This document shows positions 47,920-58,858 of a stretch of 64,000 nt of DNA, one piece after another. The number at the start of each line of letters is the position of its first letter. Within the stretch, counting starts at the first letter, position 1. The position numbers and the translations under genes were made by a program. Under the pieces are notes generated by a model, which saw only the letters and a list, made by a program, of their open reading frames with translations, did not search any database and had not been told where the DNA came from. Origin of the DNA: Opitutia bacterium (GTDB taxonomy: Bacteria; Verrucomicrobiota; Verrucomicrobiia; Opitutales; Opitutaceae); assembly GCA_947449835.1 (NCBI GenBank), contig CANFSZ010000004.1:33885-97884 (forward strand), read 5' to 3'.

Positions 47920-48768
47920 TCAAGCAGCACTTGCAGGTGGAACTACGAGGTGTTGCCAGACCGAGACCGGAATATCTTCAGGTCGACTGAGGGCTGAGAG
48001 TCCGGCGGCCGTGAGTTGTTCCAACCATGCGGCGGCGACGGCTGGGGGCACAAGGTGCCGCAGTAGGGAACCAATCTGTTTGCGGCGTTGTTGAAAACAG
48101 CCGCGGATGACGGACTTGGTTGGTCGATCAAAAATGAAGGGCGCGGGCCGGCGCACGAGGTTGAGGAGATACGACTCGACGTCGGGGCGCGGGTGAAAGC
48201 AGGCGGCGGGCACTTTATGACCGGGCGCAATGGCGTAGGCGGCTTGGAGGAAAATCGAGATAGCGCCGAAGGATTTACTGCCCGGCGTCGCGGCGTAGCG
48301 TTGCGCGGCTTCTTGTTGCAGCATCAGTACGAGTGTGGAGGGCAACGGGCCGGTGAGAATCCCGTCGAGCCAAGGCGTGGCGATGGCGTACGGAAGATTA
48401 GCGACGATTTTGAAATTAACGTCAGAAGGTGAAGGCGCGTAACCAGCAAGCGGGTGCTCGACCGCATCGCCAAAGAGCAAATGCAGTCGCTCGGGAAACT
48501 GGGGCAGCAACGTCGCGGTGAGGTGCGCGAAAAGGCGTTCGTCACGTTCGACGGCATAGACCGTGGTGCCCACGGCGAGCAGCGCTTCGGTCAGAGTTCC
48601 TAGACCGGGGCCGATCTCAATCACTGTGTCGCCAGGGGCGACGCCGGCGAGGGCGAGGGATTTGTGGACGATGTTGCCGTCGACGAGAAAATTTTGGCCG
48701 AGGGCCCGTTTCGGGTGATGACCAAGAGTAACGAGCAGATCGCGGGTGGCGGTGGGAGAAAGCGGCAT
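47920..48768 (-). CDS. rsmA: 16S rRNA (adenine1518-N6/adenine1519-N6)-dimethyltransferase
   Basis: HHPKRALGQNFLVD, VIEIGPGLGTLTEALL, NLPYAIATPWL. Confidence 0.95.
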   Translation of the reverse strand: MPLSPTATRDLLVTLGHHPKRALGQNFLVDGNIVHKSLALAGVAPGDTVIEIGPGLGTLTEALLAVGTTVYAVERDERLFAHLTATLLPQFPERLHLLFGDAVEHPLAGYAPSPSDVNFKIVANLPYAIATPWLDGILTGPLPSTLVLMLQQEAAQRYAATPGSKSFGAISIFLQAAYAIAPGHKVPAACFHPRPDVESYLLNLVRRPAPFIFDRPTKSVIRGCFQQRRKQIGSLLRHLVPPAVAAAWLEQLTAAGLSALSRPEDIPVSVWQHLVVPPASAA

Positions 48769-48771
48769 GAA

Positions 48772-49131
48772 TTAGTCGTTGGTATCGTCCTCGAGGTGAA
48801 ACTTGTGGAGGTAGCGATGAATCAAAGGTGCTAACATGATACCTGCGGTGCTGATGAGGGCGATACCGCAATAGATGGCGTAGAATCCCGCGAACAGTTT
48901 GACTCCATCGGAGTGGAGTTGGGACAGCGGGCCCATGCCGGAAAGAATCATCGCGGCGTCGAGAAACGCATCAATCCAAGCCAAGCCTCCAAGCCAGTGA
49001 TAACCCGCCATCCCGATCAGCAGCGAAACCGTGATCAGCGCAAAGCCGACGGCGAGGCTGCGGCTGAGACGACGAATAAATTCGCGGCGCGGGAGCAATC
49101 CTGCGGCGGTGAGTCGGCTCATTTTGGGCAT
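48772..49131 (-). CDS. Small hypothetical membrane protein
   Basis: 119-aa ORF with hydrophobic segments. Confidence 0.6.
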   Translation of the reverse strand: MPKMSRLTAAGLLPRREFIRRLSRSLAVGFALITVSLLIGMAGYHWLGGLAWIDAFLDAAMILSGMGPLSQLHSDGVKLFAGFYAIYCGIALISTAGIMLAPLIHRYLHKFHLEDDTND

Positions 49132-49152
49132 AAAACCGGTTGGCAGCGGTTA

Positions 49153-49953
49153 TCAGACGGCGCGAAATGACTTAATTAAAGCGCCAGGATCGAGCGCTTT
49201 CATTAGCGCTTCACCGACGAGTACGGCGTGGGCGCCGCAAGCACGGGCCCGAGTCGCATCGGCGGCGGTGTGGATGCCGCTCTCGCTGACGGCGGTAATG
49301 TGTTTGGGGAAAAGCGGGATCAGGCGCTCGCTGAGACCGAGGTCGGTTTTGAAAACGGCGAGATCGCGGTTATTAACTCCGATGATTTTCGCGCCGTGGG
49401 CGAGTGCGCGAGTGAGTTCGCTCTCGTTGTGAATTTCAAAAAGCGAATCCAGTCCGGCGGCTTGCGCGGCGGCGTGAAGCGCGGCGATTTCCTCGTCGTT
49501 GAGCGCCCGCACGATTATAAGAATGGCACTGGCTCCGGCTTGGCGCGCTTGCAGCACCTGAATGGGGTGAACGAAAAAATCTTTCCGAATGCAGGGCAGC
49601 GCCGGCGGGTATTTTCGGAAGTGCGTAGTAACCGCGACAAGGTCGTCGAGAGTGCCGCCGAAATATTTTTCGTCGGTGAGCACGGACAAGGCGCTGGCGG
49701 CGGCCGCGCGGTATTTGACGGCTTGGTCGGGCGCGGCGATGCCCGTGGCAATGGCACCAGCCGAGGGCGAGCGACGCTTGATTTCGGCAATGACGGCGAG
49801 TTGCCCGTCGGACCGGCGGAGCGCGCCGGCAAAAGACGGCACCGCAGGCAATGCAGCGTGCAACGCCTGCAACTCTTCGAGCGGCACGGGGCGCACTAGA
49901 CGCGCGATTTCCTGGCGCTTACAGGCCATGATTTCAGTGAGCTTGTCAGACAT
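49153..49953 (-). CDS. trpC: Indole-3-glycerol phosphate synthase
   Basis: VIAEIKRRSPSAG, CIRKDFFVHPIQVLQARQAGASAILII, GVNNRDLAVFKTDL, SESGIHTAAD. Confidence 0.96.
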   Translation of the reverse strand: MSDKLTEIMACKRQEIARLVRPVPLEELQALHAALPAVPSFAGALRRSDGQLAVIAEIKRRSPSAGAIATGIAAPDQAVKYRAAAASALSVLTDEKYFGGTLDDLVAVTTHFRKYPPALPCIRKDFFVHPIQVLQARQAGASAILIIVRALNDEEIAALHAAAQAAGLDSLFEIHNESELTRALAHGAKIIGVNNRDLAVFKTDLGLSERLIPLFPKHITAVSESGIHTAADATRARACGAHAVLVGEALMKALDPGALIKSFRAV

Positions 49954-50044
49954 CGAACGTTCAAGAAACACACGGAACCGACGGAAGACAAAGCGGAAAA
50001 ATTTCCGTGTGTTCGTCGCGGGCTGTGGCCTAACTCAAGAAACG

Positions 50045-50707
50045 ATGAACGCGATGGACGAATTAAAGGCGACGATTGCGCGGCTCCGCGCGCCCGATGG
50101 TTGCCCTTGGGACCAAGAGCAAACGCATGCCTCGCTCGTGCGTTGCTTGATCGATGAAGTGAGCGAGTTGATCGACACGATTGATCGCGGCGACCTCCCG
50201 CATATGCGCGAAGAACTAGGCGATGTGTTGATCCAAGTCGTTTTTCACGCGCAGCTGGCCGCGGAAAAAGGCGCGTTTACGCTTGAAGATGTCGCCCGCG
50301 AGGTGAACGAGAAACTCGTGCGCCGCCATCCGCATGTATTTGGCGCGGGTAAACTCGGGACATCCGAGCAAGTCCTCGTCCAATGGGAACTAATCAAGGC
50401 GCAGGAAAAAAAACACGGTCCCGTCGCTACCGGAGTTTTTAAAGACCTGCCGGCGCGGTTGCCGGCGTTAATGTTTGCCGAGGCGGTCTGGAAACAAATT
50501 GAGAAAAAAACATTGCCGGTGGCCGGCGTGGTGGACGTCGCGCAGGTGCGAGCGCTCGGTGCCCAATTAACCGAAGCGGAGCTGGGTAAAATGTTGTTTG
50601 AAGTGACCGCCGCGGCACGCAGCAACGGGCTCGATCCCGAAGGCGCGCTCAGGTTGCACGCCACGAAGGTGATGCGCGATGTCGAAGCCCAAATCTCCCG
50701 CGCTTAA
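50045..50707 (+). CDS. mazG: Nucleoside triphosphate pyrophosphohydrolase MazG
   Basis: LRAPDGCPWDQEQTHASL, EELGDVLIQVVFHAQLA, VNEKLVRRHPHVFG. Confidence 0.95.
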   Translation: MNAMDELKATIARLRAPDGCPWDQEQTHASLVRCLIDEVSELIDTIDRGDLPHMREELGDVLIQVVFHAQLAAEKGAFTLEDVAREVNEKLVRRHPHVFGAGKLGTSEQVLVQWELIKAQEKKHGPVATGVFKDLPARLPALMFAEAVWKQIEKKTLPVAGVVDVAQVRALGAQLTEAELGKMLFEVTAAARSNGLDPEGALRLHATKVMRDVEAQISRA

Positions 50708-51629
50708 GCTACCACCAGCTGATACCGTGGCGGAGTGGTGGACGCCTTTTGCGGAGCACTTGGCCCTAGAGCGCCGCTGCTCCGCTTACACCGTGCGCAA
50801 CTATCGGCAGGCGTTCGAGGATTTCTGGCGCTGGGCGCAGACGGCGGGAGTTTGGGCGCGCGGCGTCGACGCGCTCGAATCGCGGGAAGTGCGTGATTTT
50901 GTGATCGAAGCGCGCAGCCGGTTTGATCGGCGGACGCTGCATAATCATGTCTCGGGCTTGCGGACTTGGGCCAAGTTTTGGCAGCGCCGAGGGACGTTGA
51001 AACGAAATCCTTTTGTCGGCGTACCGTTGCCAAAACTGGAGAAGCGATTGCCGCAATTTCTGACCGAGGAACAAATGAAGCGTTTGCTCTTGGGCCCGCA
51101 GCGCTTGATGGAAAATCTAAGCGCAGCGCCCGAGATCGCTTGGCGGGATCGGCTCGTAATGGAGTTGCTGTACGGCGGCGGTTTGCGCGTGAGTGAAGTC
51201 GCCGGATTGAACTTTGGCGCCGTGGATTTCTCCAACGGCGTCGCTCGGGTCGTCGGCAAGGGCCGCAAGGAGCGATTGTGTCCGCTGGGACGTGTGGCCA
51301 TCGCCGTGTTGATCAAAGTCCGCGACGAAATCACGCGGCAGGCCGGACCGGATGATCCCGTCGTATCCAATCCTGATGGCACCCGGATGACGGTGCGGGC
51401 GATTCAGTTGATGTTGAAGCGATATTTAGCCTTGGCCGAATTACCGCTGGAGCTCACTCCGCATAAACTGCGGCATTCTTATGCGACGCATTTGTTGAAT
51501 GCAGGGGCGGATTTGCGGCTGGTGCAGGAGCTATTGGGCCACGCGCAACTCACGACGACGCAAGTTTACACGCATGTGAGCGTGGCTCGCTTGCGGGAGA
51601 TTTACGCGAAAGCGCACCCGCGCGCGTGA
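50679..51629 (+). CDS. Tyrosine recombinase, XerC/XerD type
   Basis: LLYGGGLRVSEVAGL, VVGKGRKER, TPHKLRHSYATHLLNAGADLRLVQELLGHAQLTTTQVYTHV. Confidence 0.92.
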   Translation: MSKPKSPALKLPPADTVAEWWTPFAEHLALERRCSAYTVRNYRQAFEDFWRWAQTAGVWARGVDALESREVRDFVIEARSRFDRRTLHNHVSGLRTWAKFWQRRGTLKRNPFVGVPLPKLEKRLPQFLTEEQMKRLLLGPQRLMENLSAAPEIAWRDRLVMELLYGGGLRVSEVAGLNFGAVDFSNGVARVVGKGRKERLCPLGRVAIAVLIKVRDEITRQAGPDDPVVSNPDGTRMTVRAIQLMLKRYLALAELPLELTPHKLRHSYATHLLNAGADLRLVQELLGHAQLTTTQVYTHVSVARLREIYAKAHPRA

Positions 51630-51646
51630 GGTTGGGTGGCCCTCGC

Positions 51647-53992
51647 TTAGAGGGTGATGCGGCGCGTGGTGGCGTTGCCCGCGGCGTCGTAAAGAGTGAC
51701 CTCTGCGGCGGTGGCACTGGCGGTGCGGGCGAGTGGGATTTCAACGGTGAAGGTTTCATCGCGACCGTCACGGATGCCATCGGCGGGCTGCTCGACGGTT
51801 TCATGGGTCCCGTTGTTGAGGACGATTTCAACGCCATCGAGCAACGAGAGCGCATCGCTGCCGTGGATCGTGAATTTAACACCCACGGTCGTGCGAGTTG
51901 CTGTGGCCTCAAGTATGGCAGGCGAGGTGTGATCGACCACGAGTTGATCTGTTTCGAAGGTGAGACTCAGGCGGTCGGCGCTCGCGCGAGGTGCGGTTTC
52001 GGTGGCGACCAACCGGCTGAAATAGATGCCGTCCGCGAGCCGGGCCGTGTCGAAAACGATGTAGGGCTCGCGGCTGGACACGGCGAGATCGGTCCAAGTG
52101 GATTCATTTTCGCGGCGAATTGAGAACGTCGCGGTGAGGTTATCGCCATCGGGATCGGCGAGCGTCCAGAGTGCGATTTGGCTGCCGGGCGAGGGGATAA
52201 TTTGACTGGCGAGGAAGGCGGCTTTGCTGCGTTTAGCGGCACCGGAGTCCTCGTCTTTCCCGCTAGAGTTTAAAATTTGGCTGATCGAAGTGGTTAAACT
52301 CGGGGTGGATTCGGCTGCGGGAACTAGGGCGAAGTTGGGGGCAAGAAAGCGAAACTCTTGGAGCGTGGGGCGGCGGTTCTGGGGCAGCAAGAAGAGTGCG
52401 GGTTTTTCGATTTCGAGAGTGGTGGCGTGGGCGGGTAATTTGAGGCGGAGTTTGGCGTAGCGGCCGCGCAAGGCCGCGCTACGCCAGGCGGGGTCGGCGG
52501 GGTCAGGCGCGCTGAGCGGCGTCCAGTCCGTCCAGCCCTCAATCTCGTCACTGCCGAAGCTGGTTTTGATTTCGAGGGTGAGTTCTGCGGGCGTGAGATT
52601 GCGCAAGCGATCAAAGCGAAACGCGCCGAGTAGCGCAGGCGTGCCGAGATCGAGACGACGGGTCTCGGCGGAACGTTCTGCAGTGGCGTTAAAATCAAGG
52701 ACGGCGAGGCCGGTAGCGTTGTTGCGGAGCAGCAGAAAGCGGCCGGAGGCACCGGGGAGCGGAGCGAGGGCGTTGAGTTGGCTAGAGGTGCTGCCGGCAA
52801 ACGTGAGCGGGAGGCGATTTTTTAAATCGTAGCCGAGGAGTTCGCCGAGTTCGCCGCCAGCGATGAGCAATGTGTCGCCCGTGCGCGCGAGTTGGTAGAA
52901 GGCGAGATTGCTGCGGGTGACGAGATTTTCGGGGAAGCCTTGGGCAGGAATGAAAACGAGGGTACTACGGCCGGAAAATTTTTCGACCGTCGGAGTAAAT
53001 GCTACGGGCGGCGGTGGGATCGTAGTGTCGGTTTTTTCTTTAGCTTTGGCCGGCGCGACGTTGATGCGGGCATCGCCGGCGGTGGAGGCGAAGACGAGCG
53101 TCGCGTATAGATCGCCGTTGGCTTGAGGCAGCAGGTCGGTGACTTCGGCATCGCGGTTTTCCTGGAGGATTAGAGGGCTCGCGAGTGCGGTAGGGGCGAG
53201 AGTGGCGGGGGCGGGGAAAACGTAGAGATTGCCTTTGGGTGAGGAGCCGACGGCGATGCGGCCATCAGCAAAGCGAGCGAGACGGCGGACGTTGCGGTCG
53301 CGGATTTCGCCGAAGAGCGTCAGGCCTCTGGCGGCGAGTTGCGCGGCATCGGAGATTTTGTCGGCAGTGATTCCGCTGGCGGCAAATGTGGTGGGGTTAA
53401 GTCGATAGATGCGGGCGGGATTGCCGGTGGCGACGAGCACGAACCCGGCGTCGGTGGGCGTGGCCGGAACGACGAGGAGGTCGAATATCGAGTCGACCGG
53501 GAGACCAAGGCGCGCGTAGATTTTTCCGTCGCGCACGAGCACCAGTCCGCCATGCGGCGAAGTGCCGGCGAGCAGATCGCCGTTGGCAAGACGGCGCAGG
53601 GCGAAGAGGTGGGGTTCGCCGATTTTGAGGAGCTCGCGCGAGGTGACGGTCTCCTGCGTGAGATCGAGCGTGGCTTCGATGATGCCGCCGTCGGGGCCGG
53701 TGCCAATCAGCCATTGGGTTTCGGAAAGGGGCGTGAAACACCAGAGCAGATCGGCGGAGACTGCGCCCTTGAGTTCGGTTAACACGGGGCCGGCAACGAG
53801 ACGTCCATCGGAGCGAGTGGCGAGCCCGTGGAGGTTGCGGCTGGGAAGGTCACGAAAGAAATCGAGATCGAATTTTTTGGACAGCGGTTCGGCGTGGGCC
53901 GAAGTGACGCTCGACGCGTTGAAGACGGTGAGCGCTAACGCGATGGCCAGAAGTCGGAGCGAAAATTGAAACAGCAGCGTTGGCGTGGACAT
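51647..53992 (-). CDS. Large secreted beta-propeller-like protein of unknown function
   Basis: Signal peptide; WD/kelch-like spaced repeats; C-terminal Ig-like region ending VTLYDAAGNATTRRITL. Confidence 0.6.
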   Translation of the reverse strand: MSTPTLLFQFSLRLLAIALALTVFNASSVTSAHAEPLSKKFDLDFFRDLPSRNLHGLATRSDGRLVAGPVLTELKGAVSADLLWCFTPLSETQWLIGTGPDGGIIEATLDLTQETVTSRELLKIGEPHLFALRRLANGDLLAGTSPHGGLVLVRDGKIYARLGLPVDSIFDLLVVPATPTDAGFVLVATGNPARIYRLNPTTFAASGITADKISDAAQLAARGLTLFGEIRDRNVRRLARFADGRIAVGSSPKGNLYVFPAPATLAPTALASPLILQENRDAEVTDLLPQANGDLYATLVFASTAGDARINVAPAKAKEKTDTTIPPPPVAFTPTVEKFSGRSTLVFIPAQGFPENLVTRSNLAFYQLARTGDTLLIAGGELGELLGYDLKNRLPLTFAGSTSSQLNALAPLPGASGRFLLLRNNATGLAVLDFNATAERSAETRRLDLGTPALLGAFRFDRLRNLTPAELTLEIKTSFGSDEIEGWTDWTPLSAPDPADPAWRSAALRGRYAKLRLKLPAHATTLEIEKPALFLLPQNRRPTLQEFRFLAPNFALVPAAESTPSLTTSISQILNSSGKDEDSGAAKRSKAAFLASQIIPSPGSQIALWTLADPDGDNLTATFSIRRENESTWTDLAVSSREPYIVFDTARLADGIYFSRLVATETAPRASADRLSLTFETDQLVVDHTSPAILEATATRTTVGVKFTIHGSDALSLLDGVEIVLNNGTHETVEQPADGIRDGRDETFTVEIPLARTASATAAEVTLYDAAGNATTRRITL

Positions 53993-54019
53993 TTGTGGGG
54001 AAATTAAAATTCGGCGGAC

Positions 54020-55813
54020 TCAGTCTACGACGCGCAGCGGGCGGCGGATCATGACGTTGACCAATTTGCCGGGGAGGATGTGACGTTCGAAGAGCGGCAG
54101 CACGGCGTCGCGTTTTTGAAAACGAGCTTCGTCGGCGGCGCGCGCGATGCGCTCGATCGAGCCGGGAATTTCCGGAGTTGAAGCGGTTTCGTCGCTGAAG
54201 AGCGTGGATTTTTCGACGATCGCAAGACACAGGCCATCGCGTGGACGGTCGTCACGCATCGCCGCGAGGTAGGCATCGAAACTACGCAAGGTAGCCGCGG
54301 CGATCACGGCAGGGCGACCGGTGAGCTCGTCGAGTGCGGGGCCGGGGGCGAGAATGATTTCTAAGGTTTTGCCGGCCCAAGTGGGATCGATGGACAACGT
54401 GATGATATCGCGGTGGGCGTCGCCTTGAAAATCACGCCAAGCGAGGGCGGCGGTGATCGTCTCGCCGGCGAGCACGGTGGCGCGGGAGAGCTGGAAGAGA
54501 TCGATATTAACCGCGGGATGGGAGGTAAGAGCTTCGACGGTGAAGCGGATCGAGCTGGGGAAAATTTTCTCGTAGGGATTTTGCAGGTCTTGGGCGAGGC
54601 TGCGGACGAATTGGTTGAGACCTTGGGCGAAGGCCTGGGGGCCGGCATGGAGCGTACGAGCCGTGAGGGTTTGAGTCGGGGAAAAGGCGATGTTGCTAGT
54701 GATGCGGAAACCCTGCGCGAGCGCGCCGTCGTTTGAGCCGACGATCGCTTGCGTGAGTCCGGCCGCGATTAAGGCCGGCGTGAGTTGGGTGTGGCGGGCG
54801 ACTTGAAAACGGAGCGTGTGAGAAGCGGGACTCGTGGGTGAGACCGTCACTTCGACGGCGGTCATCGCGGGCCCGGGGCCAAGCGTACCCGAGACGGCGG
54901 AGAGACGATCTTGGGTGATCATACCGATTATCGCACCGGTGTTGGCGATTTTAACGGAGGTGAGATTCGACGGCAGGATCGTGACGATCTCGGCGGCGCA
55001 CAGCGGAAGTTCGACGTCGCCGAGGGCAAGCATCGGATGGCCGAAGGCCGTGATGCGTCGCCCATCGACACGAGAAACGGTGCCCGTGCCCGCGATCGTG
55101 ATGTCCCCGGTCGCCAAAGCGACGGCAATGGCAGAACCTGCGCGCAACGGTGCGGCTGGCGTGCTCGCGGTCGCGCCAGAGGCCGCGGCAAGAGTGCTGC
55201 CGCCGAGCGCGGTCGCGTTAAGACCAAAGGCGGCAAAATGGGGTGCGATGAGATCGACCACCGCCGGCGAAAGTCCGCTCAAAGTGAAGGCCGGTTGGAG
55301 CGGCGTGTAAGTCGAGTTAACCGAATTGTCGGCCGAAGCTGGATTGTGCGCAGTGACGGGGTTGACTCGTATTTTGGCGGGCGTGAGATCGGGTTTATCT
55401 CGTACTTCGGCGAGGTCGGCGGCTGGCGTGAAGCCGGCGTAGCGCACCGTTTCAAAGCGTTGAATTTGGTAGCTGAGCGCGCCAGCGAGTTTGCCGTCGA
55501 TATATAGCGGACTCCCGCTCATGCCGGCTACAGCGCCCATGTTTTGAACGCGAGGATCGGTGAGTTGGCAGAGAATGAGCGATTTGCCGGGACCAAGGGC
55601 GTTGCGAACCACGCCCGTCACTTCGACATCAAAGGGTTCAGGCTCGGTGCCGCGGAAGACGGTCCAGACCTGGCCGCGTTGGCCGAGACGGAGTTCGTCG
55701 AGGGACACTGTTGCGACAGCGGGCATAGCCGCGAAGGTCGAGACGGATAGAAACGCCAAAAAAACGAGCAACCAGCGTTGGCGCAGAATAAAATGCGGAA
55801 TACGAAGAAACAT
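54020..55813 (-). CDS. Secreted SpoIVB-type (S55 family) peptidase-domain protein
   Basis: GAVAGMSGSPLYIDGKLAGALSYQ (Ser site) and RITAFGHPMLALGDVELP; start reset to MFLRIPHF at 55813, since the ORF track runs into hemL. Confidence 0.75.
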   Translation of the reverse strand: MFLRIPHFILRQRWLLVFLAFLSVSTFAAMPAVATVSLDELRLGQRGQVWTVFRGTEPEPFDVEVTGVVRNALGPGKSLILCQLTDPRVQNMGAVAGMSGSPLYIDGKLAGALSYQIQRFETVRYAGFTPAADLAEVRDKPDLTPAKIRVNPVTAHNPASADNSVNSTYTPLQPAFTLSGLSPAVVDLIAPHFAAFGLNATALGGSTLAAASGATASTPAAPLRAGSAIAVALATGDITIAGTGTVSRVDGRRITAFGHPMLALGDVELPLCAAEIVTILPSNLTSVKIANTGAIIGMITQDRLSAVSGTLGPGPAMTAVEVTVSPTSPASHTLRFQVARHTQLTPALIAAGLTQAIVGSNDGALAQGFRITSNIAFSPTQTLTARTLHAGPQAFAQGLNQFVRSLAQDLQNPYEKIFPSSIRFTVEALTSHPAVNIDLFQLSRATVLAGETITAALAWRDFQGDAHRDIITLSIDPTWAGKTLEIILAPGPALDELTGRPAVIAAATLRSFDAYLAAMRDDRPRDGLCLAIVEKSTLFSDETASTPEIPGSIERIARAADEARFQKRDAVLPLFERHILPGKLVNVMIRRPLRVVD

Positions 55814-55814
55814 G

Positions 55815-57098
55815 TTATAGGCTACGCAGGGCCGCACTGATGACATCGCAGGCGCGGTCGATGGCGGCACCTTCATGAGCGGTGCTGAGGAAGTAAGCTT
55901 CGTAGGCGCTGGGCGGCAGATAAACGCCGCCGTCGAGACAAGCGCGGAAGAACCGACCAAAGAGCGCAGCGTCGGAGGTGAGCGCGCTGTCGTAATCGCG
56001 GATAGGGGTCGCAGTAAAAAACACGCTGAACATGGAGCCGCGTTGCGGGACTTGGACAGGAATACCTTTGGCTTTTGCGGCGGAGAGCACGGCTTCCCGG
56101 ACTTGCTGGCCGAGCGCATCGAGACGGGCGTAAGGATTCAATTCTTCCAAGAGCCGCAGGCTCGCGATGCCAGCGGAAAGAGCGAGAGGGTTGCCCGAAA
56201 GCGTGCCGGCTTGGTAAACGGGACCCAAGGGCGCGAGGTGATCCATGATGTCGGCGCGGCCGCCAAATGCGCCCACGGGCAAACCACCACCGATGATTTT
56301 GCCGAGGGTCGTGAGGTCGGGCGTGATGCCTTCGAGTTGTTGCACGCCGCCGAGAGCGAGGCGGAATCCCGTCATGACTTCGTCAAAGATGAGGAGCGCG
56401 CCGTGTTGAGTGCAGAGCTGGCGAACGGCGGCGAGATAGCCGGGGTCGGCGGGGATGAAGCCGACGTTGCCGATGTAGGGTTCGAGGATGACGCCGGCGA
56501 TTTGATCGGGATGGGCGGTAAACGCGGCGGCGAGCGCGGCGGCGTTGTTAAAAGGTAGAACGATGGTTTCGCGGGCAAAACTGGCGGGGATGCCGGCGCT
56601 ATCAGGGTGACCGTGCGTCAAGGCGCCGGAGCCGGCTTTGATGAGCAACGAATCCGAATGACCGTGGTAACAGCCGGAAAACTTGATGATTTTATCGCGT
56701 CGCGTGAATCCACGGGCGAGCCGCACAGCGGACATCGTGGCCTCGGTGCCGCTGCTGGTCATGCGGACTTTTTGAATCGAGGGCACGAGCCGCGTGATGA
56801 GCTCGGCCATTTCGACCTCGTAGGGATTGGGCGTGCCAAACGAGGTCCCGCTTTCGAGCGCGGTGGCGATGGCAGCTTTAATGCGCGGGTGATTGTGGCC
56901 GTGGATCGCAGGCCCCCAAGTGCAGACAAAGTCGATGAGTTCGCGGTCGTCGGCGGTGATGAGCGTCGCGCCCCGCGCGGCCTTCACGAAAAAGGGCGAA
57001 CCTCCAACCGAGCGGAAGGCGCGGACTGGCGAGTTGACGCCGCCGGGGATGAGTTGGAGCGCGCGGGCGAAAAGTTGATCAGATGTTTGGGACGACAT
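55815..57098 (-). CDS. hemL: Glutamate-1-semialdehyde 2,1-aminomutase
   Basis: [57 protein letters not shown]. Confidence 0.96.
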   Translation of the reverse strand: MSSQTSDQLFARALQLIPGGVNSPVRAFRSVGGSPFFVKAARGATLITADDRELIDFVCTWGPAIHGHNHPRIKAAIATALESGTSFGTPNPYEVEMAELITRLVPSIQKVRMTSSGTEATMSAVRLARGFTRRDKIIKFSGCYHGHSDSLLIKAGSGALTHGHPDSAGIPASFARETIVLPFNNAAALAAAFTAHPDQIAGVILEPYIGNVGFIPADPGYLAAVRQLCTQHGALLIFDEVMTGFRLALGGVQQLEGITPDLTTLGKIIGGGLPVGAFGGRADIMDHLAPLGPVYQAGTLSGNPLALSAGIASLRLLEELNPYARLDALGQQVREAVLSAAKAKGIPVQVPQRGSMFSVFFTATPIRDYDSALTSDAALFGRFFRACLDGGVYLPPSAYEAYFLSTAHEGAAIDRACDVISAALRSL

Positions 57099-57125
57099 GA
57101 CGTGGCGCGGGCAGCAGGTGAACGC

Positions 57126-58766
57126 TTAGCTGACGTATTTCTGCACGATGGGGATGCGGCGGCCGACGCCGAAGGCGAGGGGCGTGATCTTGAGGCCGGG
57201 AGCGGACTGCTTGCGCTTGTATTCGTTGAGATCGACTTTGCGGGCGATGTCGTTGATCACAGTTTCCGCGAAACCGTGCGCGATGAGGTCGCGGCGGGAC
57301 AGGCCTTCTTCAACGTAGCCGCGCAAGATGGCGTCGAGTTGTTCGTAGGGCGGGAGGCTGTCTTGATCGACTTGGCCGGGCCGAAGTTCGGCGGAGGGCG
57401 GCTTCTCGATGGTGTTGACGGGGATGATCTCGCGGTCGCGGTTGATCCAGCGCGAGAGGGCGTAGACCTGCATCTTAAACACGTCGCTGATGACGGCGAG
57501 GCCGCCACACATGTCGCCGTAGAGCGTGCAGTAGCCGACGGCCATTTCACTTTTGTTGCCGGTCGTCAGAAGCAAGGCGCCAAATTTATTCGAGAGCGCC
57601 ATCATAAGGACGCCGCGGGTGCGGGCCTGGATGTTTTCCTCGGTCACGTCACGAGCGAGTCCCTTGAAGACGGGTTCCAAGGAGTGTTCGGTCGCGGCGA
57701 CGGCGTCGGCGATCGCGATAGTCTCGAAGCGGATGCCGAGGTTGTCGGCGAGGATGCGGGCGTCGTCGCGCGAGTGTTGCGAGGAAATTGAGGAGGGGAG
57801 CGAAACACCGATGACGTTTTGCGGGCCGAAAGCTTCTGCGGCGATCACGGCGACGAGCGCAGAGTCGATGCCGCCACTGAGCGCGATGAGCGCTTTTTTG
57901 AAACCGGATTTTTGCGCGTAATCCCGTAGCCCCAAGACGAGAGCTGCGTAAATATCAGCGAGTTCGGCTTGTTGAAAGCTGGGCGCGGGCACGGTACGAA
58001 TGTTGGTGTCAATGACGCGGATTTCTTCTGTGAACGCGGCTAGGCCCGCGGTGATGCTACCGTCGGATTGAGCCACGAGACTACGACCGTCGAAGATGAG
58101 TTCGTCGTTGCCGCCGACGGCGTTCACGTAGGCGACGGGGCAACCGAGGGCGCGGGCGGAGTCGGTGACAATTTTTGTGCGAACATCGCCTTTGCCGTGG
58201 TGCCAAGGACTGGCCGAGAGATTGACCATGAGGTCGCACTTCATCGCGGCGAGTTGGGCCACGGGATCGAGGCCGTGATAAAGGCGGCGCGTGCTGACCA
58301 TCGGGTGCGTCCAAATGTCTTCGCAGAGCGTGATGCCGATTTTTTTACCCTCATGAATTACGACGGTGGGCGCGGTGGCGGGCTCGAAGTAGCGATCTTC
58401 GTCAAAGACGTCATATGTCGGCAAGAGGCACTTGTGTGCGGTGGTGACGATGTGGCCGCGGTGGCAGAAGGCGGCAGAGTTGTAGAACGCGCGGCCTTGT
58501 CCGGAGGTATTGAGTGTGACGGTGCCGACGATGGCCGGTACGTCGCCGATGGCGGAGGCGATTTCAGCCATGGAATCCACGACGTCGGGCACGAAGCGCC
58601 GTTTCAAAAGCAAGTCGCGGGGCGGATAACCGCAGACGATGAGCTCGGGGAAAACGACGAGCTCAGCGCCTTGGGCGACGAGCGCGGCGTAAGCAGCGAG
58701 AATTTTACGGCGATTGCCGGCGAGGTCACCGACGGTCGGATTAAGCTGGGCGAGGCCGAGACGCAT
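57126..58766 (-). CDS. nadE: Glutamine-dependent NAD+ synthase
   Basis: [18 protein letters not shown] nitrilase domain with [45 protein letters not shown]. Confidence 0.96.
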   Translation of the reverse strand: MRLGLAQLNPTVGDLAGNRRKILAAYAALVAQGAELVVFPELIVCGYPPRDLLLKRRFVPDVVDSMAEIASAIGDVPAIVGTVTLNTSGQGRAFYNSAAFCHRGHIVTTAHKCLLPTYDVFDEDRYFEPATAPTVVIHEGKKIGITLCEDIWTHPMVSTRRLYHGLDPVAQLAAMKCDLMVNLSASPWHHGKGDVRTKIVTDSARALGCPVAYVNAVGGNDELIFDGRSLVAQSDGSITAGLAAFTEEIRVIDTNIRTVPAPSFQQAELADIYAALVLGLRDYAQKSGFKKALIALSGGIDSALVAVIAAEAFGPQNVIGVSLPSSISSQHSRDDARILADNLGIRFETIAIADAVAATEHSLEPVFKGLARDVTEENIQARTRGVLMMALSNKFGALLLTTGNKSEMAVGYCTLYGDMCGGLAVISDVFKMQVYALSRWINRDREIIPVNTIEKPPSAELRPGQVDQDSLPPYEQLDAILRGYVEEGLSRRDLIAHGFAETVINDIARKVDLNEYKRKQSAPGLKITPLAFGVGRRIPIVQKYVS

Positions 58767-58858
58767 GGAAGTTACGAGAGGAAAAGCCTGCGGAGCATTT
58801 GGCGAGGCGCAACTCGCAAGGCTTGCAGGTTTCGCGGAAGGCGCGCTTTGTTGCGGAC

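Noticed and set aside
50679-51629. Tyrosine recombinase as an integrase of an integrative element
   Set aside because: Overlaps mazG by a typical operon overlap, has Xer-like size and motifs, and no att repeats or cargo genes are visible.
56607-57791. 394-aa plus-strand ORF
   Set aside because: Antisense shadow of hemL and nadE, whose motifs are unambiguous; low-complexity G/A/D/E-rich translation typical of GC-rich antisense frames.
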